From contig NZ_JBJDLK010000005.1 in the NCBI RefSeq assembly GCF_045762675.1, positions 124,001 through 188,000 on the forward strand: 64,000 nt of DNA. The letters run 5' to 3'. The translations under genes were made by a program, and so were the position numbers. This DNA is from Elizabethkingia meningoseptica_A. Lineage in GTDB: Bacteria; Bacteroidota; Bacteroidia; Flavobacteriales; Weeksellaceae. Position 1 is the stretch's first letter; the number at the start of each line of letters is the position of its first letter. A model generated the notes under the pieces. That model was not told where the DNA came from. It made no database searches and saw only the letters and a list, made by a program, of their open reading frames with translations. Positions 43,622-50,669 of the stretch are shown here, in pieces.

Positions 43622-44086
43622 TTATTCAATTACAAAATATTCTCTGTAAATGGCTTCAAACTGTTTTCCGGCATATTCTGCTAAATCCCTGCTTTTAAAG
43701 CAAAGGCGAGAGCCGACGTCCGAATGCGAGCAATCGAAGTAGTAGCCGTAGAACGAGAACCCGCCAGACGAAGAACCTTCCATATCAAACCAAGGGTAAT
43801 ATTTGTACTCGTCGTCATTATCCCAGTCAGGTTCCCATCCTTCATTTAACGCCATTGCAATAATACATAGCTTGTAATGTGCGAATAAGGGTTTTTGTAA
43901 TTTAGTAGGAATAGTTTCTAAATCTGGGTTTTGTGGGGTGATTCCCAAAACGTCACAGGCATCTTCAAAACTCTTAACTTTATCTTTGATATCCTTTGGC
44001 TTTTCAGCAAACTTTACAACACCTGTTGCTTTATCAAAAGTGTCAATTTTGAACCCTTCCGGGATTTCAATTCTTAATTCGTTCAT
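43622..44086 (-). CDS. DGR target protein 1
   Basis: The 154-residue protein starts MNELRIEIPEGFKIDTFDK, a domain shared with target 2, and has a conserved middle part (LNEGWEPDWDNDDEYKYYPWF). The variable segment is at about residues 113-127, followed by GSRLCFKSRDLAEYAGKQF. The variable residues are Y113, G114, Y116, F117, C119, H121, D123 and G125, all changed from the template by A substitutions. The C-terminal region fits the C-type-lectin-like fold used by DGR proteins. The ligand is unknown. No signal peptide or tail-fibre features are seen. Confidence 0.85.
   Translation of the reverse strand: MNELRIEIPEGFKIDTFDKATGVVKFAEKPKDIKDKVKSFEDACDVLGITPQNPDLETIPTKLQKPLFAHYKLCIIAMALNEGWEPDWDNDDEYKYYPWFDMEGSSSGGFSFYGYYFDCSHSDVGSRLCFKSRDLAEYAGKQFEAIYREYFVIE
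43701..43776 (-). repeat. DGR variable repeat VR1
   Basis: Aligned to the template, positions 43701-43760 differ at 11 sites, each an adenine on the coding strand of the template. The far end (43764-43769) has 5 non-adenine differences, so the mutagenised part stops before it. The 18 bases at 43701-43718 are identical to VR2 and may be the initiation (IMH-like) segment. Confidence 0.88.
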
Positions 44087-44100
44087 AATAACTGTTTTTT

Positions 44101-44553
44101 TTAAAGGGTTGTGAATTTTTTATAGATACTTATAAACTGGGTTCCAGCATATTTTGCAAGCTCACTGCTCTTGTAGCAAAGGCGAGAGCCGACGCGCGAA
44201 CCCGAGCCATCGCAGTCGTAGTCGCCGAACGAGAACCCGGAACCGGAAGAACCCATTCTAAACCATGGATAATATTTGGTCTGGTTACGATCATTCCAAT
44301 CAGGTGTCCAACCTTCATTTAATGCCGATGAAATCAGTTTTATTTGTTTGTATGCAATTTCATCATCTGTTAGGCTAAGACATTCCATTGCAAATGTTTC
44401 AGATTTTATCCCGTGATACTGCAATACATCATTAAAAGTTTTAATGCGTTCTTTAATGTCTTTAGGTTTAGCTTCGAATTTTACTACACCTGTAACTTTG
44501 TCGAAAGCTCCAATCTGGAAGCCTTCAGGAATTTGAATTTTTAACTCGTTCAT
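44101..44553 (-). CDS. DGR target protein 2
   Basis: This 150-residue paralogue of target 1 starts MNELKIQIPEGFQIGAFDK. It shares LNEGWTPDWND, KYYPWF, the variable core and GSRLCYKSSELAKYAGTQF. Variable residues by comparison with the template are G110, D113, C114, G116, G118, R120 and G122. The two targets stand in tandem (14-base gap) in the early region, upstream of the template and reverse transcriptase. The N-terminal half may bind a partner shared by both. Confidence 0.85.
   Translation of the reverse strand: MNELKIQIPEGFQIGAFDKVTGVVKFEAKPKDIKERIKTFNDVLQYHGIKSETFAMECLSLTDDEIAYKQIKLISSALNEGWTPDWNDRNQTKYYPWFRMGSSGSGFSFGDYDCDGSGSRVGSRLCYKSSELAKYAGTQFISIYKKFTTL
44177..44252 (-). repeat. 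DGR variable repeat VR2
   Basis: The 76 bases align to the template without gaps and differ at 13 positions, all adenines on the template coding strand. The remaining 63 bases are identical, including the last 26. This near-identity outside adenines points to recent retrohoming from this template. Confidence 0.9.
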
Positions 44554-44584
44554 AATGATTATTTAAATTGTTTTGAAATATTGT

Positions 44585-44698
44585 TTAAAAGCCTTTACGT
44601 TTTTTCCAGAACTCTACCCCCATCAATGAGAGAGTTGTTATACAGCAGATAAAGGCTATTATCGCTGCTGCTCCGGCTGCTACTCCTATATAAAACAT
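44585..44698 (-). CDS. 37-residue single-helix membrane peptide
   Basis: The small frame starts with an ATG that overlaps the stop of the DUF3164 gene (TAATG), so it is probably translated by coupling. It encodes MFYIGVAAGAAAIIAFICC and continues to a basic end (FWKKRKGF), a typical one-pass membrane peptide. It lies between DUF3164 and the DGR target genes. Function is unknown. Confidence 0.55.
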   Translation of the reverse strand: MFYIGVAAGAAAIIAFICCITTLSLMGVEFWKKRKGF

Positions 44699-45330
44699 TA
44701 CAGAGAAGAAAAGTTTAATACTAAAGGTTTCCATGCTCCGTTTAGGTCTTTTTTAGAGACCGTCACATAATCTTTACTATGAATAAAGCTGTAACTTTCT
44801 TTCAAGAGCTTGATTCCTTCTTTCCAGTTTTCATCATTGAAGCGGTCTTCCATGGAATAAAGCTTTTGCACCTGATCAACATCCAAAGCACCCTTTTTTC
44901 TTTCCAGACACAGCATTATAAAATCTCTGGTATCTTCATCACCACCGAAACGGTTGTTAATAAAGTCAATGATGTGCTGCTCTGCTTGGTGTGATCTCTC
45001 GTCAAAGGTTCCTTTGCCTTGACGTTTAAATTGAATTTTGTAATCTTCATTATGTATTTCAAAATTTCCTTTTCCGTCCTGATGGCGTTTGCTATATTCT
45101 TGTAGAAGGTTATACAATGCGCCAAGCTGGGAAAATGCTTTACTCTTGTATCGCATCAATTGCAAATGAATATCTTCAGCAATTGGTGCCAGCTCTTCAA
45201 TGGTTTCTTTTTTTAAGGCTTCATAGTCAGTACGCTGTTTTTCACGTGCCAATCTTTCAGCTTCTTTCTTTTCAGCCAGTGCCGCTTCTAAAGCGGCAGC
45301 TGGGACTGATGTTAAGTCAATTGTTTTCAT
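44698..45330 (-). CDS. DUF3164 family phage protein
   Basis: The 210-residue protein fits DUF3164, which is typical of Mu-like phages: a Lys/Glu-rich helical start, GNFEIHNEDYKIQFKRQGKGTFDERSHQAEQHI and the C-terminal YSFIHSKDYVTVSKKDLNGAWKPLVLNF. The activity is unknown; homologues lie in the early or semi-essential region of transposable phages. Its stop overlaps the next small gene. Confidence 0.85.
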   Translation of the reverse strand: MKTIDLTSVPAAALEAALAEKKEAERLAREKQRTDYEALKKETIEELAPIAEDIHLQLMRYKSKAFSQLGALYNLLQEYSKRHQDGKGNFEIHNEDYKIQFKRQGKGTFDERSHQAEQHIIDFINNRFGGDEDTRDFIMLCLERKKGALDVDQVQKLYSMEDRFNDENWKEGIKLLKESYSFIHSKDYVTVSKKDLNGAWKPLVLNFSSL

Positions 45331-45353
45331 TGTCTAAGTAGTCAATTATTATA

Positions 45354-45680
45354 TTAGAATCTTGGTTTCCATGGGTCACGATACATAAAGCCTGTTGGAT
45401 CAAAAAAAACTCTACCACTTCGCATTGTGTTATTAAGCGCCTGAGAACGTAGATACCTTTTACTATCCTTTATTTCAAGAATTAATTTTCCTTCTTGTAC
45501 ATTGATTTCATAATCATATCTCTCGGAAGGGAATTTTTTAGTAATTTCTTTTAGTTTCTGATCATCAATTGAGTTCATAATCCCTGTATAGGTTGCAATA
45601 ATTTTCTTTTTGCCTTCTAAGGTTACATTTTCAAATCCTCCGATTTCTTCTAGCTTTTTAAGTACTTTTTTTGTGTTCAT
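45354..45680 (-). CDS. Hypothetical early phage protein
   Basis: This 108-residue protein has a basic helical start (MNTKKVLKKLEEIGGFENV), a central SERYDYEINVQEGKLILEIKD and an aromatic C-terminus (VFFDPTGFMYRDPWKPRF). No known family is recognised. It lies between DUF3164 and a newly noted 58-residue gene. Confidence 0.55.
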   Translation of the reverse strand: MNTKKVLKKLEEIGGFENVTLEGKKKIIATYTGIMNSIDDQKLKEITKKFPSERYDYEINVQEGKLILEIKDSKRYLRSQALNNTMRSGRVFFDPTGFMYRDPWKPRF

Positions 45681-45700
45681 AATAAAATGTTATTTAAAGA

Positions 45701-45877
45701 TTAATTTTTGTCTACGATAAATTTTCTGATTTTCATTTTGGGATCATAATCCCAGTGTCCTTTTCGCTTTGCCTGAATTTCTTTTGCTTTTGCAAGGGCT
45801 GCGAATGCTTTTATACGTTCCTGTTCTTTGGCATTTGCTTTCGCAACAATGTGCGCGCCGGTGTCTCCTGTCGTCAT
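45701..45877 (-). CDS. 58-residue basic early protein
   Basis: This short gene starts at an ATG overlapping the upstream stop as ATGA (45874-45877). It encodes MTTGDTGAHIVAKANAKEQ, a helical Lys/Ala-rich core and a basic end (HWDYDPKMKIRKFIVDKN). The tight overlap and good spacing support translation. It may bind DNA or a phage protein; no family is recognised. Confidence 0.55.
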   Translation of the reverse strand: MTTGDTGAHIVAKANAKEQERIKAFAALAKAKEIQAKRKGHWDYDPKMKIRKFIVDKN

Positions 45878-46161
45878 ATTAATAGTTCTTTGGTTAATTC
45901 TGGATTGTTATTCTTGTATTGTTCAATTGGAAGCCAGCGTTCCTGTTCTTCTTCGAAGTAGTACAGTAATCTGTCTTGATCATATCTCATGTCGGGAGCA
46001 TACCAGCTGAATTCTTCAATTAGCGCAAGTAAAACATGTATTGATTCATTAGAATCTTTAGTTTTATTTTGCATTAATAAATGAACTTGTATTCTATCGT
46101 CCCACGTAAGCAACCTGTATATGCTGTCGAGTTGTAATAATGTTAAATATTGATGTTTCAT
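45874..46161 (-). CDS. Hypothetical early phage protein
   Basis: I start at 46161 (MKHQYLTLLQLDSIYRLLTWDDR), five bases past the ATPase stop, because the longer frame would lie inside the ATPase gene. The 95-residue protein is helical and acidic toward its end (YYFEEEQERWLPIEQYKNNNPE). No domain is recognised. Confidence 0.55.
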   Translation of the reverse strand: MKHQYLTLLQLDSIYRLLTWDDRIQVHLLMQNKTKDSNESIHVLLALIEEFSWYAPDMRYDQDRLLYYFEEEQERWLPIEQYKNNNPELTKELLI

Positions 46162-46166
46162 AGGTT

Positions 46167-46793
46167 TTATTTTGTTTCGGTTGTTCCCCAATATTTTTGT
46201 GCGCCTTCGTCCCAAATGGTGTAAATGCCTCCGTTGTGTCCGATATATCGACCTTTGGAAAATGCACGGAAACCTTCAATCCAGATTTTTAAACTTGCGT
46301 CATACATTACTTTTACTGCTGATTTACCGGAAGGATTTTTTCCGTCTGCCTGACTGGTGAAAATGAAAAGCTTGTTTGGATATTTCCTTTTCATGGCTAA
46401 ATACTGCTGAAAGGTGAGATTTGTATACTGCCAACTATCAATTACAATTATATCAGGGCTTTTACGTCTGGACAGGCGTTCATCTAAAGCTTGTGCATCT
46501 TCACATATTAGCTGAACTTTTCGTCCGCATTCATGAACCCGGTGCCGTTTCCATGCGTTTTGCATGGTGTGACTGGTTCCTTCTTCTAAAGAGTTATATA
46601 GAACCCGGCTAAATTTGCTTAATTCCTTTACTAACTCTAAAACAAAGCTTGTTTTTCCGTTTCCGGAGTTACCCCAAATGAACCAAACGCCGCTAATCTC
46701 AGGTGTGTCAAAGGCATCATACCATTTTCCGTCGAAGTCAAAGAGCTTATATTTTTTACTGAGAATATCCGTAGAGGATAGGGCTTTATTCAT
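46167..46793 (-). CDS. RecA-like P-loop ATPase
   Basis: Walker A is GNSGNGKT (residues 41-48) and Walker B is PDIIVIDSWQ (Asp119), with an arginine-rich region near 105-110 (ERLSRRK). The fold resembles short RecA/DnaB-like ATPases of phages, perhaps a replication or transposition helper. It lies 2 bases after the MuB-like gene, so both are made together. A separate ATPase in addition to MuB is not part of Mu itself. Confidence 0.75.
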   Translation of the reverse strand: MNKALSSTDILSKKYKLFDFDGKWYDAFDTPEISGVWFIWGNSGNGKTSFVLELVKELSKFSRVLYNSLEEGTSHTMQNAWKRHRVHECGRKVQLICEDAQALDERLSRRKSPDIIVIDSWQYTNLTFQQYLAMKRKYPNKLFIFTSQADGKNPSGKSAVKVMYDASLKIWIEGFRAFSKGRYIGHNGGIYTIWDEGAQKYWGTTETK

Positions 46794-46795
46794 GG

Positions 46796-47737
46796 TTACT
46801 GTTTTGGCATATTGAGTATTTTTCTTACTAGATTTTCGGTAACTGGTTCACCAAGTCTTTCGGCTTCTCGAAGTGCAGGAACTAATACATCGTGTAATTC
46901 TCCATAGTTCTCACACTCTCTTTGAAGGAACTTAACCAAATTTTTATCCTCAATACCTTCCAAAAATTCTTTATATCTGGTATCAATTGGCTTTAATTCT
47001 CTAATTCCGTACTTTACACGGCGGTAAAACTGTGGCATACCTGCTGCATTTTTATTTTTCAGCTTTTCAATCTTTGTTTTTAGCTGATCGGTACCAATAA
47101 GAATAAGTGCGCATTTTCCGTTCAGGTGGTCATGAAACTCCTTTATATTGCATAATGTTGCCTGTTTCATATATTCCGATTCGTCCCAAATAACAGACGG
47201 ATTTCTGCCGTTTAGTCGTAATCTGTTTAATTCTTTGGTGATAGTGTGGATTTTTCGAGATTTTGACCCTGAAATAGGTAATCTCATAGCAAGTCCTAAT
47301 TTATCTAACAGGTCTCCGATAGTGTCCATTGATCCAACAGTTATTTTAAATCTGTTTTTTGGATTTTGCTTTACAAATAAATCTGTTATATAAGTTTTAC
47401 CACACCCAGTGGAACCGATTATAATATTTGTATATCCAAACTTTTCCGCATCTTCTAAAACAGAAATCATCTGATTAAGCTGTGGTGTTTGTTTTAATGT
47501 CCAGTGACTTTTATTTCCGTAGTTATAACCGATTACATCGGCAACCATACGAAAATATTTATCGTCAATATCTACTTCCTTTCCACTAACAGGAATAAAG
47601 TATTGACCTTTTCTCATGTATGACAGATAATTGGCAGGGACTGCTGTTTCTGTCGAAAACTCATTGGCAGAAAAATTATGTTCATCCATCCATAACTCAG
47701 CTGCTTCCATTATTTGGTCTTTGGTAGTTTTATTCAT
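46796..47737 (-). CDS. MuB-like transposition ATPase
   Basis: The N-terminal region (about 1-50) has a helix-turn-helix look (NFSANEFSTETAVPANYLSYMRKGQ). Walker A is GSTGCGKT (108-115) and Walker B VIWDESEYM (183-190), followed by an AAA+ sensor region. This is the MuB layout: an ATPase that binds target DNA and delivers it to the transposase. It overlaps the transposase gene by 8 bases, which also fits the Mu A-B order. Confidence 0.87.
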   Translation of the reverse strand: MNKTTKDQIMEAAELWMDEHNFSANEFSTETAVPANYLSYMRKGQYFIPVSGKEVDIDDKYFRMVADVIGYNYGNKSHWTLKQTPQLNQMISVLEDAEKFGYTNIIIGSTGCGKTYITDLFVKQNPKNRFKITVGSMDTIGDLLDKLGLAMRLPISGSKSRKIHTITKELNRLRLNGRNPSVIWDESEYMKQATLCNIKEFHDHLNGKCALILIGTDQLKTKIEKLKNKNAAGMPQFYRRVKYGIRELKPIDTRYKEFLEGIEDKNLVKFLQRECENYGELHDVLVPALREAERLGEPVTENLVRKILNMPKQ

Positions 47738-49775
47738 CGTTATCTAGGTATTTATTTAGGTTTACTTTATTTGCGTAATAATCATTTTGTTCTTTTTCCC
47801 AATCGAAATCGGTTTCTTGTTGTATTTGCTTTTCCTGCTTATTGAGCAAGTTTTTAGAGCGATCTAAACGTTTTGCGTTCCGTTGGTCTTTATGTTGTCC
47901 TCTGCTATTTACTATCACCATTTTTGCCAATGTTCCGTCTAATTCAGGGTTTCGGATAAACATTTGGTTAACTTCTTTGTAATCTTCTGCCTGAGTATCA
48001 AGAATCACCTGCTTCATTTCCTTATTGAAGCGACCTATTTTCGCTAATTCTTCGGCATCACCTTCTTTGCGGTCATATAAAGCCATTGGCTGCACATATT
48101 TTTCTTGAAGCATGAAACTGATATTATGTTCTTCATTGTAGGCAAGAACCTGATTAAGATCATTGCTATCGTATTTTATTGTCCAATCAAGGTGCGCATA
48201 CATTCTGAAATTGATATCAAAGCTGTCGTACTCATGTTTTTTTCCATTAATAGCGATATGAAGACCGTTGTGATTGACTTTGTTTGTATAACCTGTTGTT
48301 TCTCCAAAGTGTAAAAGGAAATCCTGATTACTTATCTCTTTTTTAGCATCCTCAGGCATATTATTATAAGCTTCGATATACTGTTCTTTTAGTCTTTCCC
48401 TTTCTATTTCAATCATCGTAATGATTTGAGTCATACAACCATTTTCGTCTGGGAATGAGTGTCTAATCTTGTTTAAATACTCTTCATTTGGTTGTTTTTC
48501 AGCTTTCACCCCGTGTCCGCTCCAATTCGGTGCTAATTGGCAATACTTTTTATTAAAGAATTTAAACCATGGCTCAATTACTTTAGATTTTGCATTACCA
48601 ACCTTTGCAGGCGTAAAGTTTTTAGACATCATTTCATAAATCGGTGTCATTTTCTTTTTGGAGTAATTATCAGACTGTATTTGCAATACTTTATGCTTTT
48701 GTCCGAATAATTCTTCGGTATGAAGAACTGCATTTCTAAGAGCCTGCTGTATAAGTCCTGAACTTTCCTCTCTTCCAATTGCATAACCAATAGGGTATTT
48801 TATTACTGGGTCTAAAACAACCACCATTGTAAGGCGATTATGATAAGTTGTGATCTTATCACCTTTTAAATTCTTGCTTTGTCTCTGATATAGCAATTCG
48901 ATATCCCATCCGTCAACAGTCCAGAACAATAATGGAGCAGAAGGTGCTTTTCTTTTCACCTGCATACCTATGTTATCATTAAATGCCTTTTCTCCATTGG
49001 TTCCTGCATATACTAACAGATTCCATTTTTTACGATAATTGCCAATTGTTCCGGCAGATAGTTCTGGAAAGCTTTGTATTTTAGCAACTGAATTGTAAAT
49101 CATTGCGATTTGCTCATTATCCAGATTACGGTGATCTCTTAGTAATTGGCGCAGTAAAGCTTCTTGTGTAGCATCTTTTACTTTTATCGCTTTTTTCTTT
49201 CCGAAATTCTCAGAAACCAATGATTTATAACCATCTTTTGCAAATTCAGCCAATTTATCTCTTAAACGGCGGTCAGTTCCCGGCAAAGTATGTCCGATTT
49301 GACCTTTTACTTCTTTTACCGCAATTGCAGCTTCTTGCCAAATTTTAGTGATCGATCCGCCTCTTGACTTTCTGAAAGCTTTCATATCCTTCATATAAGC
49401 GTCAACAGCTTGTATCATCTGAGCATTTCTGACATATTCATCCTGTTTTTCCGGAGAAAGCCTTCTGTAATCCTCTAGCAAATGAGTTGCATAGAAGTCA
49501 ATCGCTTCATAATCTGTCTTGTAATACTTTAAAATCAGATGTTGAGCCTCTTTTTTAGGAGGAATACCAAGTTTTTTTACTATTTCAACTCTGAATCGTT
49601 CAGGTATGCTATCAAACTCTACAAGAGCACAGTTGTCTAAGCCTTTACCTTGTCTAATTCTATTAATTTTGCCTGTCAGACATTGTTTTTTATAGTTAGA
49701 TTCAGACATAACGCCCAAATCCTCATATAAGGCTCGTCCGGGAATCGTTAAAGTGTTATGATAAAAATCGTACAT
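47730..49775 (-). CDS. MuA-like DDE transposase
   Basis: The 681-residue protein has an N-terminal winged-helix DNA-binding region with GVMSESNYKKQC and RQGKGLDNCALVEFDSIPERF. Its integrase-like core shows the catalytic triad D288 (FWTVDGWD), D369 (IQSDNYS) and E401 (SKVIEPWF). The C-terminus binds MuB in relatives. It catalyses integration and replicative transposition of the phage. It is the first gene of the leftward early operon after the repressor region. Confidence 0.92.
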   Translation of the reverse strand: MYDFYHNTLTIPGRALYEDLGVMSESNYKKQCLTGKINRIRQGKGLDNCALVEFDSIPERFRVEIVKKLGIPPKKEAQHLILKYYKTDYEAIDFYATHLLEDYRRLSPEKQDEYVRNAQMIQAVDAYMKDMKAFRKSRGGSITKIWQEAAIAVKEVKGQIGHTLPGTDRRLRDKLAEFAKDGYKSLVSENFGKKKAIKVKDATQEALLRQLLRDHRNLDNEQIAMIYNSVAKIQSFPELSAGTIGNYRKKWNLLVYAGTNGEKAFNDNIGMQVKRKAPSAPLLFWTVDGWDIELLYQRQSKNLKGDKITTYHNRLTMVVVLDPVIKYPIGYAIGREESSGLIQQALRNAVLHTEELFGQKHKVLQIQSDNYSKKKMTPIYEMMSKNFTPAKVGNAKSKVIEPWFKFFNKKYCQLAPNWSGHGVKAEKQPNEEYLNKIRHSFPDENGCMTQIITMIEIERERLKEQYIEAYNNMPEDAKKEISNQDFLLHFGETTGYTNKVNHNGLHIAINGKKHEYDSFDINFRMYAHLDWTIKYDSNDLNQVLAYNEEHNISFMLQEKYVQPMALYDRKEGDAEELAKIGRFNKEMKQVILDTQAEDYKEVNQMFIRNPELDGTLAKMVIVNSRGQHKDQRNAKRLDRSKNLLNKQEKQIQQETDFDWEKEQNDYYANKVNLNKYLDNDE

Positions 49776-49790
49776 AGTTGAAAAAATTGT

Positions 49791-49830
49791 TCCCGCCGTG
49801 GTGTCGAATCCACGCTATGCCGTGGCGGGA
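49791..49830. promoter_or_regulatory. Nested hairpin between MuA and the zinc-ribbon gene
   Basis: TCCCGCC (49791-49797) pairs with GGCGGGA (49824-49830). Inside, CGTGG (49797-49801) and CCACG (49810-49814) enclose the loop TGTCGAAT. The GC-rich structure contrasts with its AT-rich surroundings and lies 16 bases upstream of the transposase ATG. It could be an operator or a leader structure controlling the transposase. It has a 7-bp acceptor-like stem and a T-arm-like loop but no other tRNA parts. Confidence 0.5.
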
Positions 49831-49837
49831 GATTTAC

Positions 49838-49845
49838 TATATTTG
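49838..49845 (+). promoter_or_regulatory. -7 promoter box for the zinc-ribbon gene
   Basis: TATATTTG fits TAnnTTTG and lies 24 bases before the ATG at 49869. The upstream hairpin at 49791-49830 covers the place of the -33 element, so a bound regulator would probably block this promoter. Confidence 0.4.
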
Positions 49846-49868
49846 TTATTCCACTAAAAAATATAGTT

Positions 49869-50072
49869 ATGACTAATTATTCGAGATCAAAATGTCCTAA
49901 ATGTGAAAACTCACGCTTTGAAATGGTTGAAGATGTCCCGGAAGATTCTAATTATAAGATGATGTTTATCCGATGTACCTCTTGTAAAACGGTTATTGGA
50001 GTAGGTGATTACTATAATATTGGCACCTTAATCCATAAACTTGCTAAAAAGCTTAATGTTCGTTTAGACTAA
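49869..50072 (+). CDS. Small zinc-ribbon protein
   Basis: The 67-residue protein has two CxxC pairs, Cys9/Cys12 (KCPKCE) and Cys36/Cys39 (RCTSCK), the pattern of a zinc ribbon, then a basic helix (LIHKLAKKLNVRL). It is transcribed opposite to the transposase and probably binds nucleic acid or protein. It is one of only two rightward genes at this end of the phage and may be a lysogeny-phase gene. Confidence 0.65.
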   Translation: MTNYSRSKCPKCENSRFEMVEDVPEDSNYKMMFIRCTSCKTVIGVGDYYNIGTLIHKLAKKLNVRLD

Positions 50073-50238
50073 TAGTTTTTTCAATTTCTTTAATCTTTTT
50101 CCATACTTCCTCATACTGTTCTGGTGGAAGCAATATTCCTTTTTGCTCTATAGAAATATCTAGTTTCTTTTTTTGAGATTCAATAGATGCTTGAGAAAGG
50201 CTAGATGTTGTATTTGAGATAATTAATAGAATTTCCAT
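50053..50238 (-). CDS. Small hypothetical phage protein
   Basis: This 61-residue protein (MEILLIISNTTSSLSQAS, then a charged helix LPPEQYEEVWKKIKEIEKTI) overlaps the end of the convergent zinc-ribbon gene by 20 bases. It follows the 47-residue gene by two bases, so it fits a run of small leftward genes after the operator region. Confidence 0.5.
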   Translation of the reverse strand: MEILLIISNTTSSLSQASIESQKKKLDISIEQKGILLPPEQYEEVWKKIKEIEKTISLNEH

Positions 50239-50240
50239 TT

Positions 50241-50384
50241 TTAAAGGGCTTTATAGGTTATTTTATAAGTGAATCCTAAGAGTTGGTATGAAGTTGCCAA
50301 CTCTTTTATATGGCTATCAACATTTTCTACTTCATAAGTTGAAATACAGAATATGTTCTGCAATAATTTTTGCAATAATTTCAT
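50241..50384 (-). CDS. 47-residue early protein
   Basis: A short frame starting MKLLQKLLQNIFCISTYE and ending TYKITYKAL begins with an ATG overlapping the upstream stop (ATGA at 50381-50384). The coupling and the absence of any other use for this stretch support it as a gene. No family is recognised. Confidence 0.5.
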   Translation of the reverse strand: MKLLQKLLQNIFCISTYEVENVDSHIKELATSYQLLGFTYKITYKAL

Positions 50385-50590
50385 AATGGTTGTTTTTTGA
50401 AGTTTTCAAGTGCTTTTATTGAAGGATTTGCCAATTCATAATATTTTTTACGAATGGTTTCTGCTGTTAAACTATGTTTCTCTTTACGGACACACATTCT
50501 TACAAATCGTGTTGACACCAAGAATTCTTGAGAAAGAGCATTGATGATTTCCGTATTGTAACTTTCTCTTTTTTTTGTTTCTTTGTTCAT
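50381..50590 (-). CDS. Small DNA-binding-like protein, first leftward gene
   Basis: I start at 50590 (MNKETKKRESYNTEIINALS), giving 69 residues, as the longer frame would run through the promoter region. The sequence EIINALSQEFLVSTRFVRMCVRKEKHS looks like a helix-turn-helix. As the first gene divergent from the repressor it occupies the position of a Cro/Ner-like regulator. Confidence 0.6.
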   Translation of the reverse strand: MNKETKKRESYNTEIINALSQEFLVSTRFVRMCVRKEKHSLTAETIRKKYYELANPSIKALENFKKQPL

Positions 50591-50615
50591 TGCTTTATTT
50601 ATTCCGATTATGGAA

Positions 50616-50623
50616 CAAATATA
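50616..50623 (-). promoter_or_regulatory. Candidate early-promoter -7 box
   Basis: On the minus strand this reads TATATTTG, matching TAnnTTTG, 25 bases before the first early gene. Nearby inverted CGATT/AATCG pieces (50637-50655) and TTCCGATTATGGAA-like symmetry (50602-50615) are likely operator elements for the repressor. Confidence 0.4.
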
Positions 50624-50669
50624 GAAAATATATTTTCGATTAAAAAAATAAATCGCAAAAATAATTGCT

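Noticed and set aside
49791..49830. tRNA gene
   Set aside because: Only acceptor-like and T-arm-like stems exist. There is no D arm or anticodon arm, the T loop has 8 bases and its closing pair is wrong.
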